DNA from: an uncultured Lachnospiraceae bacterium
Lineage (GTDB): Bacteria > Bacillota > Clostridia > Lachnospirales > Lachnospiraceae
Direction of reading: 5' to 3'
Length of the DNA: 61,105 nt
NCBI GenBank assembly: GCA_902783375.1
Contig: CACZQN010000022.1
Coordinates: forward strand, 1 to 61,105
Shown here piece by piece: positions 9,409 to 16,988 of this stretch. Below the pieces are notes generated by a model. The model was not told where the DNA came from. It worked only from the letters and a program-made list of their open reading frames with translations, and ran no database searches. The translations under genes and the position numbers were made by a program. Positions within the stretch are counted from its first letter, which is position 1. Every line of letters starts with the position of its first letter.

Positions 9409-9437
9409 TAGACAAAACCGAATTTATGTTGTATACT
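9409..9437 (+). promoter_or_regulatory. Promoter of tRNA-Cys
   Basis: TAGACA and TATACT spaced by 17 bases, with the -10 box ending 13 bases before the mature tRNA. Confidence 0.65.
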
Positions 9438-9450
9438 GGTTTCCGCTGAT

Positions 9451-9522
9451 GGCGACATAGCCAAGTGGTAAGGCGTGGGTCTGCAACACCCTGATTCATC
9501 GGTTCAAATCCGATTGTCGCCT
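9451..9522 (+). tRNA. tRNA-Cys (GCA)
   Basis: Cloverleaf with 7-bp acceptor stem GGCGACA/TGTCGCC, D arm GCC/GGC, anticodon loop CTGCAAC (anticodon GCA) and T arm with GGTTCAAATC. The discriminator base is T, as expected for cysteine. CCA is not encoded. The outermost anticodon-stem pair is a T/T mismatch. It stands alone with its own promoter and terminator. Confidence 0.97.
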
Positions 9523-9530
9523 CGTGAAAA

Positions 9531-9559
9531 GCATCCTTCTGATGAAGGGTGTTTTTTTT
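9531..9559 (+). terminator. Intrinsic terminator of tRNA-Cys
   Basis: Stem GCATCCTTC/GAAGGGTGT with TGAT loop and a run of eight T residues, 9 bases after the tRNA. Confidence 0.9.
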
Positions 9560-9581
9560 CGCAGAAAAATACGGAAAGGGC

Positions 9582-9609
9582 TTGTATTTCCTTCAAGAGA
9601 TGCTATACT
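9582..9609 (+). promoter_or_regulatory. Promoter of the radical SAM gene
   Basis: TTGTAT and TATACT with 16-base spacing, about 75 bases before the start codon. An inverted repeat, ATTGT-GT-ACAAT, lies at 9626-9637 just downstream and could be an operator. Confidence 0.55.
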
Positions 9610-9683
9610 GAATGAGTGTAATCTAATTGTGTACAATTTAACGTGTGAAGCAGAAGAGATCACCAGAAAAGGAAGGCGATATC

Positions 9684-10787
9684 ATGGACAAAGAATTTGA
9701 CCTGCAGGCATATATGAGCAAGGGTGTCGAGGAGATTGCGGTCGGTGCGATGAAGGCGACCCTGAAGAATCCGAGACAGAGTGCATATATGGTGAAGTTT
9801 GCGGCGGCAAGCCGGGCTGCTTCGAAGAAGCGGGCGGAGGCGGAGAAGAGAGGGGAACACATCCCGCCATTCCTGATCGCCAGCATCACCAGCAGCTGCA
9901 ACCTGCACTGTGAGGGCTGCTATTCCAGAAGCAACCATGCGACGACGGATGCGGCACCGGTCAGGCAGCTGACCGATGAAGAATGGCTGAAGATCTTCAG
10001 CGAGGCAGATGAACTGGGTATCAGCTTCATCCTGCTGGCGGGCGGGGAACCGCTGCTGCGGCGTGACATCATCGAGGCGGCCGGCAAGCGGCAGAACATC
10101 CTCTTCCCGATCTTCACGAACGGTGTCTTCATGGACGAGCGGTACTTCGAACTCTTTGACCGCTGCAGGAACCTTCTGCCAGTGATGAGCATCGAAGGAG
10201 AAAAAGAGGTTACCGATGCAAGAAGAGGTGCCGGCATCTATGACATCCTGATCAAAAATATGGATGAGATCCACAGAAGAGGGCTGATCTTCGGGGCTTC
10301 GGTGACGGTCACAACGGAGAATGTGAAGGATGTCTCCTCGGATGCATTCATTCAGAGTCTCTCGGACCGTGGCTGCAAGGCGGTGATTTTTGTCGAGTTC
10401 GTTCCGGTGACGGAAGACAGCAAGCACCTTGCACCGGGCGATGAAGAGAGAGCCTATCTCGACAAGGAAATCATGCGCCTGAGAGAACAGTACCCGGAGA
10501 TGATCTTCATCGCCTTCCCGGGGGACGAGAAGGCAACCGGCGGCTGTGTAGCTGCAGGACGTGGTTTCTTCCACATCAATTCCCACGGCGGAGCAGAGCC
10601 GTGTCCGTTCTCGCCGTATTCCGATATCAATGTCCGCGATACGTCCCTGAAGGAAGCGCTGCAGTCCCCGCTTTTCCTGGCACTGCAGTCGGAAGATGTG
10701 CTGCTTGACGACCACGAAGGCGGCTGCGTCCTCTATGAAAAGCGGGAAGAAGTCGAACGGCTTCTGGCAGCGGGCAGGGCGAACTGA
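9684..10787 (+). CDS. Radical SAM protein
   Basis: 367 residues. The radical SAM cluster motif CNLHCEGC is at C72, C76 and C79, followed by the SAM-binding segment LAGGEPLLRRDI. A C-terminal region with GGCVAAGRG, HINSHGGAEPCPFSP and a later Cys looks like a SPASM/twitch-type auxiliary cluster domain, as in peptide-modifying or heme-related radical SAM enzymes. The substrate cannot be told from sequence and no precursor peptide is apparent nearby. GGAAGG precedes the ATG at 9684. It is monocistronic and converges with carB. Confidence 0.85.
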   Translation: MDKEFDLQAYMSKGVEEIAVGAMKATLKNPRQSAYMVKFAAASRAASKKRAEAEKRGEHIPPFLIASITSSCNLHCEGCYSRSNHATTDAAPVRQLTDEEWLKIFSEADELGISFILLAGGEPLLRRDIIEAAGKRQNILFPIFTNGVFMDERYFELFDRCRNLLPVMSIEGEKEVTDARRGAGIYDILIKNMDEIHRRGLIFGASVTVTTENVKDVSSDAFIQSLSDRGCKAVIFVEFVPVTEDSKHLAPGDEERAYLDKEIMRLREQYPEMIFIAFPGDEKATGGCVAAGRGFFHINSHGGAEPCPFSPYSDINVRDTSLKEALQSPLFLALQSEDVLLDDHEGGCVLYEKREEVERLLAAGRAN

Positions 10788-10811
10788 GCGGCCTGCCCCA
10801 TACGGCTCTGC

Positions 10812-13800
10812 TCAGATCGGAGCGACCTGATATGATGCAGCTTCTGCGGCATCGAGGAAAGCAGAGACCGTATCCGGTGCAGTAAAGACCGGAATGCCAT
10901 GCTCGGCAGCACATATCCGGATCCGGTAGCCACAGGTGCCGGTGTGATTGGAACCACTGTCTTTCGTGGAAAATACATAGGAGATCTCGCCCTGGCGGAG
11001 CGCCTGAAACAGCGCTTCCATGGAGGCGGGATCTTTTTTGTCATAGATTTTCCGGATGCCACCGTGGATGGCTGCACCTGCCTTAATGAGAGCATCTGCC
11101 GTCCCCTTCGTCGCCCACAGGGTAAAACCGAGGGCAGAGAAACGTTCCAGGAGAGGCAGTGCTGTCTCTTTATCCGCATCGGCCAGTGTGACCAGTATAC
11201 AGCCGTGATCCTTCACCGGGATTCCAGACGCCTCAAAGACCTTCAGAAGGGCACGCATGCGGTCCCGGTCATAGCCGATGGCTTCCCCGGTGGATTTCAT
11301 TTCCGGGGAGAGGCAGACATCCATGCCGGAAAGCTTTGCGAAGGAGAAGGCCGGTGCCTTCAGATACCAGCGATCATCCCGAGGAGCGGGATCAAGATCC
11401 AGAATCCCCTGTGCGCGAAGGGACTGCCCCAGCATGACCCGCGTGGCGATATCTGCGAGGGGCAGGCCGGTTGCCTTTGAGAGGAAAGGAACGGTTCGGG
11501 AGGATCTTGGATTGACCTCGATGATCCAGACCTGATTCCGTTCATCGACAATAAACTGAATATTCATGAGACCGATGATCCCGATGGACAGACCCAGGCG
11601 GCGCGTGTAGTCCCGGATGGTCGCAAGGGCGGATTCCGGCACCGAATATGCCGGATAGACACTCATCGAGTCGCCAGAGTGGATGCCGGTCCGCTCGATC
11701 AGTTCCATGATTCCCGGAATCAGAACCTCTTTTCCGTCACAGATTGCATCGACTTCCAGTTCTTTGCCGCAGATGTATCTGTCGACCAGCACCGGCTTCT
11801 CCTGATCGAGGGCGACGGCATTCTCCAGGTAGCGGAGCAGTCCTTCGCGGTCGGAGACCACCTGCATGGCGCGTCCGCCGAGGACAAAACTGGGGCGGAC
11901 CAGAACCGGGAAGCCGATTGTATCTCCGGCCAGAAGTCCTTCTTCGACAGAGGTGACGGCCCGGCCGTCCGGCTGCGGGATGCCGAGATCGATGAGCAGC
12001 TGTTCGAACAGTTTCCGGTCTTCGGCTCTTGCGATGCCTTCACTGTCTGTACCGATCAGCGGGACCCCACAGGCATCCAGGGAAGCAGCCAGATTGATCG
12101 CGGTCTGCCCGCCAAGGGTTGTGATGACGCCGGAGGGATCTTCGAAGGTGACGATATCCATCACATTTTCGACCGTCAGCGGTTCGAAATAAAGTTTATC
12201 TGCTGTCGTATAATCGGTGGAGACGGTTTCCGGATTGTTGTTGATGATAATGGCTTCGAATCCTGCTTCCCGGATCGTATGGACGGCGTGTACGGTCGAG
12301 TAATCGAACTCCACGCCCTGTCCGATACGGATCGGGCCGGAACCGAGGACGATGATCTTCTTCCGTCTGCTTTTGATCGATTCATTCTCCTGCTCGTAGG
12401 TCGAATAGAAGTAAGGGATATAGCTGTCGAATTCGGCAGCACAGCTGTCGATCATCTTGAAGACCGGGCAGATGCCTTCCTGCTGGCGCAGATGGAAAAG
12501 ATCGGCCTCGTCCATGTTCCAGAGCCGTGCGATCTCCGCATCGGAAAAGCCCAGGCGCTTTGCGGCGAGAAGCATGTCCGTCTCCAGCGGATGTGCCGCA
12601 AGGGTGGTCTCCATCTGTACGATTCCTGCGATCTTTCTGAGGAAGAAGCAGTCGATGCCGGTTTCGTCATGAATCTTAGCAAGAACTGCCTCCGGATTAC
12701 TTCCGGCCCTCCGGAAACACTCGGTGATGGCATAGATCCGCTCATCGGTCCCGGAGAGAATGACTGCTTCAAGCGCAATGTCATCCGCTGTAAGAAAAGC
12801 GGGCATCCGAAGGTGATCGAGTCCGATCTCGAGGGAACGCACCGCTTTCAGGAGACTTTCTTCCCATGTTCTGCCGATGCTCATGACTTCTCCGGTCGCT
12901 TTCATCTGTGTTCCAAGCTGCCGACTTGCTTCGGCAAATTTGTCAAAAGGAAACCGGGGCATCTTTGTGACGATATAGTCGAGGGCGGGTTCGAAGGAGG
13001 CTGGAGTATTGGCGAGATGGATTTCGTCCAGATGCATCCCGACACAGATCTTTGCGGAAACCCTTGCGATCGGATAGCCGCTTGCCTTTGAGGCGAGGGC
13101 AGATGAACGGGAAACCCTGGGATTGACTTCGATCAGGTAGTACTGGAAAGAATCCGGGTCGAGGGCAAACTGTACATTGCAGCCGCCTTCCACCTCAAGT
13201 GCGCGGATGATGCGGAGTGCGGAGTCCCGGAGCATCTGGTATTCCTTGTTGGTGAGCGTCTGGGATGGGCAGACAACGATTGAATCACCGGTGTGGATTC
13301 CGACAGGGTCGAGGTTCTCCATGTTGCAGATGGTGATCGCCGTATCATTCGCATCGCGCATCACTTCGTACTCGATCTCCTTGTAGCCACGGACACTTTT
13401 TTCGATCAGGACCTCATGGACCGGAGATACGGCCAGTGCGTTGCGGAGCATTTCTGTAAAATCTTCTGCGTGCTCGACGAAACCGCCGCCGCTTCCACCG
13501 AGTGTAAAGGCCGGGCGGAGCACCAGCGGGAAGCCGATGCTTCTTGCCGCCTCGTTGCCTTCTGCAAGAGAGCGGACAACGCGGGAAGGCAGTACCGGTT
13601 CACCGAGACGCTCGCACAGCGCCTTGAAATCCTCACGGTCCTCGGCCATTCTGATGCTCTCGCGGCTGGTGCCGAGCAATTCGGTGCCGCATTCATCGAG
13701 GACGCCGGATTCCGCAAGGGCGATGGCCAGATTGAGACCGGTCTGTCCGCCGAGACCCGGGATCAGGGCATCCGGCCGTTCCACGCGGATGATGTGGGAG

Positions 13801-14021
13801 AGGTAGGGAAGGGTCAGCGGCTCCATATAGATCTTATCGGCGATCAGCTGGTCCGTCATGATGGTGGCCGGATTCGAATTGCAGAGAACGACTTCGTAGC
13901 CTTCCTCGCGAAGGGCGAGACAGGCCTGGGTGCCGGCATAGTCGAATTCCGCAGCCTGCCCGATGACGATCGGCCCGGAGCCGATGACAAGGATTTTATG
14001 AAGATCAGTACGTTTCGGCAT
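10812..14021 (-). CDS. carB: Carbamoyl-phosphate synthase large subunit
   Basis: Synthesises carbamoyl phosphate for pyrimidines and arginine, using ammonia tunnelled from CarA. The 1069-residue protein has the duplicated ATP-grasp layout: N-half GSGPIVIGQAAEFDYAGTQA and GLGGQTGLNLAIALAE; C-half GSGPIRIGQGVEFDY and TLGGQTAINLAASL; then the C-terminal allosteric MGS-like domain. Length matches the family. The start overlaps the carA stop by 17 bases, so the pair is translationally coupled, and both follow purF in one minus-strand unit. Confidence 0.98.
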   Translation of the reverse strand: MPKRTDLHKILVIGSGPIVIGQAAEFDYAGTQACLALREEGYEVVLCNSNPATIMTDQLIADKIYMEPLTLPYLSHIIRVERPDALIPGLGGQTGLNLAIALAESGVLDECGTELLGTSRESIRMAEDREDFKALCERLGEPVLPSRVVRSLAEGNEAARSIGFPLVLRPAFTLGGSGGGFVEHAEDFTEMLRNALAVSPVHEVLIEKSVRGYKEIEYEVMRDANDTAITICNMENLDPVGIHTGDSIVVCPSQTLTNKEYQMLRDSALRIIRALEVEGGCNVQFALDPDSFQYYLIEVNPRVSRSSALASKASGYPIARVSAKICVGMHLDEIHLANTPASFEPALDYIVTKMPRFPFDKFAEASRQLGTQMKATGEVMSIGRTWEESLLKAVRSLEIGLDHLRMPAFLTADDIALEAVILSGTDERIYAITECFRRAGSNPEAVLAKIHDETGIDCFFLRKIAGIVQMETTLAAHPLETDMLLAAKRLGFSDAEIARLWNMDEADLFHLRQQEGICPVFKMIDSCAAEFDSYIPYFYSTYEQENESIKSRRKKIIVLGSGPIRIGQGVEFDYSTVHAVHTIREAGFEAIIINNNPETVSTDYTTADKLYFEPLTVENVMDIVTFEDPSGVITTLGGQTAINLAASLDACGVPLIGTDSEGIARAEDRKLFEQLLIDLGIPQPDGRAVTSVEEGLLAGDTIGFPVLVRPSFVLGGRAMQVVSDREGLLRYLENAVALDQEKPVLVDRYICGKELEVDAICDGKEVLIPGIMELIERTGIHSGDSMSVYPAYSVPESALATIRDYTRRLGLSIGIIGLMNIQFIVDERNQVWIIEVNPRSSRTVPFLSKATGLPLADIATRVMLGQSLRAQGILDLDPAPRDDRWYLKAPAFSFAKLSGMDVCLSPEMKSTGEAIGYDRDRMRALLKVFEASGIPVKDHGCILVTLADADKETALPLLERFSALGFTLWATKGTADALIKAGAAIHGGIRKIYDKKDPASMEALFQALRQGEISYVFSTKDSGSNHTGTCGYRIRICAAEHGIPVFTAPDTVSAFLDAAEAASYQVAPI

Positions 14022-15135
14022 AGGTTTTGCCCTCCATCAGACGATAGAAACGGGAGAAAAGATAGGCGGAATCCTGCGGCCCCGGGGCGCTTTCCGGGTG
14101 GTACTGCACCGAAAAGGTCGGATCCGTCCGGTGTGCAAGGCCCTCGATGGTGCCATCCAGCAGATTCCGGTGTGTGACATAAAGACCGGTATCTGCGAGG
14201 CTTTCTTCTTCCACCGCATAGGAGTGGTTCTGGGAAGTGATCTCGATCTTCCCGGTCAGCAGGTTCATCACCGGATGGTTGCCGCCGCGGTGGCCGAAGT
14301 GCAGCTTATAGGTTCTCGCACCATAGGCTCTGGCGATCAGCTGATGGCCGAGACAGATGCCGAAGATGGGATAGCGGCCTAGCAGGGCAGCGATCGTCCG
14401 GGCGGTCTCCGGGATGTCCGCCGGATCGCCTGGGCCGTTGGAGATGAAGATGCCGTCCGGACGAATGGCTTCGATCTCAGCAGCGGATGTATTCCAGGGA
14501 AAGCGGACGACATCCGCACCGCCCGCAAGAAGACTGCGCAGGATATTCTCCTTGATGCCGCAGTCAATCACGGCCACCTTGTACCAGTGAAAGGCAGATG
14601 CGTAGGAAGTGGTTTCTGGCTGACTGACGAGGGAGACCGAATCCGTCCAGGGTTTAGCCTTTCGGAGAGATGCAAGTGCATCGGAGAAGGTGGGATCCTC
14701 TTCCTGGATGGTTCCCGGAAGCAGGACGGCCATCTGTGTCCCATTGGCCCGGATATGCCGGACCAGCATGCGGGTATCAATGCCCTCGATCCCGGGAACG
14801 CCCTGTGCGGCCATCACATCAGGGAGGGGATTCCGACTGCGGAAATTCGACGGATCCGGATTCGCCTCCCGGACGATCAGGGCACCTGCCCGAAGGCAGG
14901 CGCTTTCATCATCCTCTGCATTCATGCCGTAATTGCCGATCAGCGGGTAGCTCATGACGATGGACTGTCCGGTATAGGAAGGATCGGTCAGGATCTCCTG
15001 GTAGCCGGTCATGGAGGTATTGAAGACCAGTTCCAGCGGCCGCCCATCCGGCGGCGCGCCGAAACTTCTGCCGTGGAAGAGCAGTCCGTCCGCCAGCAGC
15101 AGCGTGCAGGGGGCTCCGTTTGTCATCTGTATCAT
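14005..15135 (-). CDS. carA: Carbamoyl-phosphate synthase small subunit
   Basis: Glutamine amidotransferase subunit supplying ammonia to CarB. 376 residues. The N-terminal CarA domain contains VFNTSMTGYQEILTDPSY. The C-terminal class I glutaminase carries the nucleophile Cys in GICLGHQ and the catalytic His/Glu in HPES. AAGGAA precedes the start codon. The gene lies 18 bases after purF and is probably read from the purF promoter. Confidence 0.97.
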   Translation of the reverse strand: MIQMTNGAPCTLLLADGLLFHGRSFGAPPDGRPLELVFNTSMTGYQEILTDPSYTGQSIVMSYPLIGNYGMNAEDDESACLRAGALIVREANPDPSNFRSRNPLPDVMAAQGVPGIEGIDTRMLVRHIRANGTQMAVLLPGTIQEEDPTFSDALASLRKAKPWTDSVSLVSQPETTSYASAFHWYKVAVIDCGIKENILRSLLAGGADVVRFPWNTSAAEIEAIRPDGIFISNGPGDPADIPETARTIAALLGRYPIFGICLGHQLIARAYGARTYKLHFGHRGGNHPVMNLLTGKIEITSQNHSYAVEEESLADTGLYVTHRNLLDGTIEGLAHRTDPTFSVQYHPESAPGPQDSAYLFSRFYRLMEGKTYAETY

Positions 15136-15153
15136 AGTCAGTTCCTTCTTTCG

Positions 15154-16653
15154 TCATATGGAGTCAAGTGGGTTTTCAAAGCGGTTTTTCCTGGTCCCTG
15201 CGGGAATGGATGTCGGATAGTCTTCCGTGAAACAGGCCCGGCACAGGCCGGGGCAGGCAGAAAGGGCTGCGTCCTCTCTGGCGCAGGTGTGATCGCTGCC
15301 TCTGCCTGCGCGGACAAGCATCGTCTGCAGGTCTTCCGGATCGAGAAAACCGAGCGAATCCGCCTCGATATAGGCGGCCATCTCCTGCAGGGACCGGCCG
15401 GTGGCAATCAGATGTTCCTTTGAGTCAATGTCTGTCCCGTAGTAGCAGGGGGAGATGAACGGCGGTGAGGAGATCCGCATGTGGATCTCCTTTGCACCGG
15501 CTTCCCGCAGCAGGCGGATGAGCTGCCTCGAGGTTGTCCCGCGGACGATGGAATCGTCCACCAGCACGATCCGCTTTCCCGCGATCACGGAGCGGATGGG
15601 GTTCAGCTTGATCCGGACCTGGTCGCTGCGGTGATCCTGCCCGGGCTCGATGAAGGTCCGCCCGATGTATTTGTTCTTGATCAGGCCGATCCGGTAGGGA
15701 ATGCCCGAGGCCTCTGCGAAGCCGAGGGCGGCGTCAAGACCGGAGTCCGGGGCACCGATGACAAGATCCGCATCGACCGGATGCCGCTCGTGCAGCAGGA
15801 TGCCGGCCTGGCGCCTGACGTCATGGACGGAGAGGCCGAAGAGGTGGGAATCCGGTCTTGCAAAATAGATGTATTCGAAGGAACAGAAGGTTTCGGCTTT
15901 TTTCGCACAGTACTCTCGACAGGACTGTATGCCGGCAGAGGAAAAGACAACGAGTTCGCCCGGCAGCAGTTCTCGGATGAATGTTGCACCGACAGCATCC
16001 AGGGCGCAGGATTCCGATGAAGCGACCCATGCCCCGGACGGAAGCCTTCCATAACAGAGTGGCCGGAAGCCATGCGGATCCCTGAGTGCGAGCATCTTCG
16101 TCGGTGACATCAGAATCAGGGAATAGGCGCCTTCCAGTTCCTGCATCGCGGCCAGCGCTGCTTTTTCAATGGAAGGGAAGCGCAGCCGTTTCTGCGTGAT
16201 CATGTAGGCGATGATCTCCGTGTCGCTCGTTGTGTGAAAGATGGCACCACCAAGTTCCAGGCGATCCCTTAAGGCATAGGCGTTGCTGAGATTGCCGTTG
16301 TGCGCCAGGGCCAGATGACCTTTCCTGTGGTTGATCTCGAGCGGCTGGCAATTGGCGATCTTCGCATCGCCGGTCGTCGCGTAGCGGACGTGGCCGACCC
16401 CGATCTGACCCTCCGGCAGAGCCTGCATGACCTCCGGCGTGAAGACCTCTCCGACAAGTCCCAGGTTCTTATGGGATGAGAACAGGCCGTCATGGTTGAT
16501 GACCATCCCGCAGCTTTCCTGCCCGCGGTGCTGCAGGGCATAGAGCCCGTGGTAGACAATCGGAGCAATCCGCTCTTTCTCCGGTGAGAAGATGCCGAAG
16601 ACACCGCATTCCTCATGGAGTGCATCTGCCTTTTCTTCGTAGAATTCCTGCAT
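15154..16653 (-). CDS. purF: Amidophosphoribosyltransferase
   Basis: First committed step of purine synthesis: PRPP plus glutamine to phosphoribosylamine. 499 residues. A 15-residue propeptide precedes C16 of CGVFGIF, the N-terminal nucleophile glutaminase. The PRPP-binding segment IVLVDDSIVRGTT and a C-terminal ACFTEDYP are typical of the Bacillus-type, oxygen-sensitive Fe-S form, though the last cysteines read CxxxCxxC. The start at 16653 was chosen because GGAGG lies just upstream; the frame extends 14 residues further without a site. First gene of purF-carA-carB, with a leader terminator. Confidence 0.97.
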   Translation of the reverse strand: MQEFYEEKADALHEECGVFGIFSPEKERIAPIVYHGLYALQHRGQESCGMVINHDGLFSSHKNLGLVGEVFTPEVMQALPEGQIGVGHVRYATTGDAKIANCQPLEINHRKGHLALAHNGNLSNAYALRDRLELGGAIFHTTSDTEIIAYMITQKRLRFPSIEKAALAAMQELEGAYSLILMSPTKMLALRDPHGFRPLCYGRLPSGAWVASSESCALDAVGATFIRELLPGELVVFSSAGIQSCREYCAKKAETFCSFEYIYFARPDSHLFGLSVHDVRRQAGILLHERHPVDADLVIGAPDSGLDAALGFAEASGIPYRIGLIKNKYIGRTFIEPGQDHRSDQVRIKLNPIRSVIAGKRIVLVDDSIVRGTTSRQLIRLLREAGAKEIHMRISSPPFISPCYYGTDIDSKEHLIATGRSLQEMAAYIEADSLGFLDPEDLQTMLVRAGRGSDHTCAREDAALSACPGLCRACFTEDYPTSIPAGTRKNRFENPLDSI

Positions 16654-16696
16654 AGATAGCCTCCGGCAAATGATGCATGAATGGTTACAATACATG

Positions 16697-16730
16697 AAAA
16701 AAGGTGCTGGAATTCCTCATCCAGCACCTT
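16697..16730 (-). terminator. Leader terminator of purF-carA-carB (attenuator)
   Basis: On the minus strand an 11-bp perfect stem (AAGGTGCTGGA/TCCAGCACCTT, 8-nt loop) is followed by a run of six U residues. It lies between the purF promoter and start codon, so full expression needs readthrough. Its 5' arm overlaps the hexaloop hairpin at 16723-16734. Confidence 0.88.
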
Positions 16731-16734
16731 TGCT
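16723..16734 (-). promoter_or_regulatory. ANTAR-type hexaloop hairpin in the purF leader
   Basis: The minus strand reads AGC-AAAGGT-GCT: a short stem with a six-base loop having A at position 1 and G at position 4, the signature of ANTAR protein targets. It lies at the predicted 5' end of the transcript and cannot form together with the terminator stem. The 3-bp stem is weak; support comes from three similar sites in the same island. Confidence 0.65.
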
Positions 16735-16740
16735 TCCCGC

Positions 16741-16769
16741 ATTATAACAAAGAAAAAACGGAAAGTCAA
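16741..16769 (-). promoter_or_regulatory. Promoter of purF-carA-carB
   Basis: Minus-strand TTGACT and TATAAT separated by 17 bases, close to consensus. The predicted start of transcription is near 16734-16738. Confidence 0.8.
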
Positions 16770-16775
16770 TCAAAA

Positions 16776-16791
16776 TGTATACAAGTATACA
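16776..16791. promoter_or_regulatory. Palindromic operator between purF and amt promoters
   Basis: TGTATAC-AA-GTATACA, a perfect inverted repeat containing GTA-N8-TAC, centred between the two divergent -35 boxes (7 and 9 bases from them). An equivalent site occurs between pyrG and glnA. A shared dimeric regulator is likely; its identity is unknown. Confidence 0.65.
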
Positions 16792-16799
16792 AAAATTAC

Positions 16800-16828
16800 T
16801 TGACAACCATTTCCATCTGTGATATCGT
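16800..16828 (+). promoter_or_regulatory. Promoter of the amt-PII gene
   Basis: TTGACA with a weak TATCGT -10 box at 17-base spacing. A perfect -35 with a poor -10 is compatible with activator dependence at the adjacent palindrome. Confidence 0.65.
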
Positions 16829-16836
16829 ACGTTCAA

Positions 16837-16851
16837 CAGGCAAAGGCGCTG
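16837..16851 (+). promoter_or_regulatory. ANTAR-type hexaloop hairpin in the amt leader
   Basis: CAGGC-AAAGGC-GCTG: a stem with one bulged G and a hexaloop with A1 and G4, starting about two bases after the predicted transcription start (near 16835). It overlaps the 5' arm of the terminator that begins at 16844. Confidence 0.7.
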
Positions 16852-16882
16852 TCCCACTGATCAGGGGACGGCGCCTGTTTTT
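16844..16882 (+). terminator. Leader terminator of amt (attenuator)
   Basis: 12-bp stem AGGCGCTGTCCC/GGGACGGCGCCT with one G-U pair and a 9-nt loop, followed by GTTTTT. It stands over 100 bases before the amt start codon, downstream of the promoter. Confidence 0.9.
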
Positions 16883-16988
16883 GTTCTGGCCTTCGCGAAG
16901 AGATGGTATCTGACATATTGGAATGACTGCGGCGGCGCCGCTTTCGCTGCCAGCTGTAGTCAGTGATGAAACAAGCGAGGTTCATATT

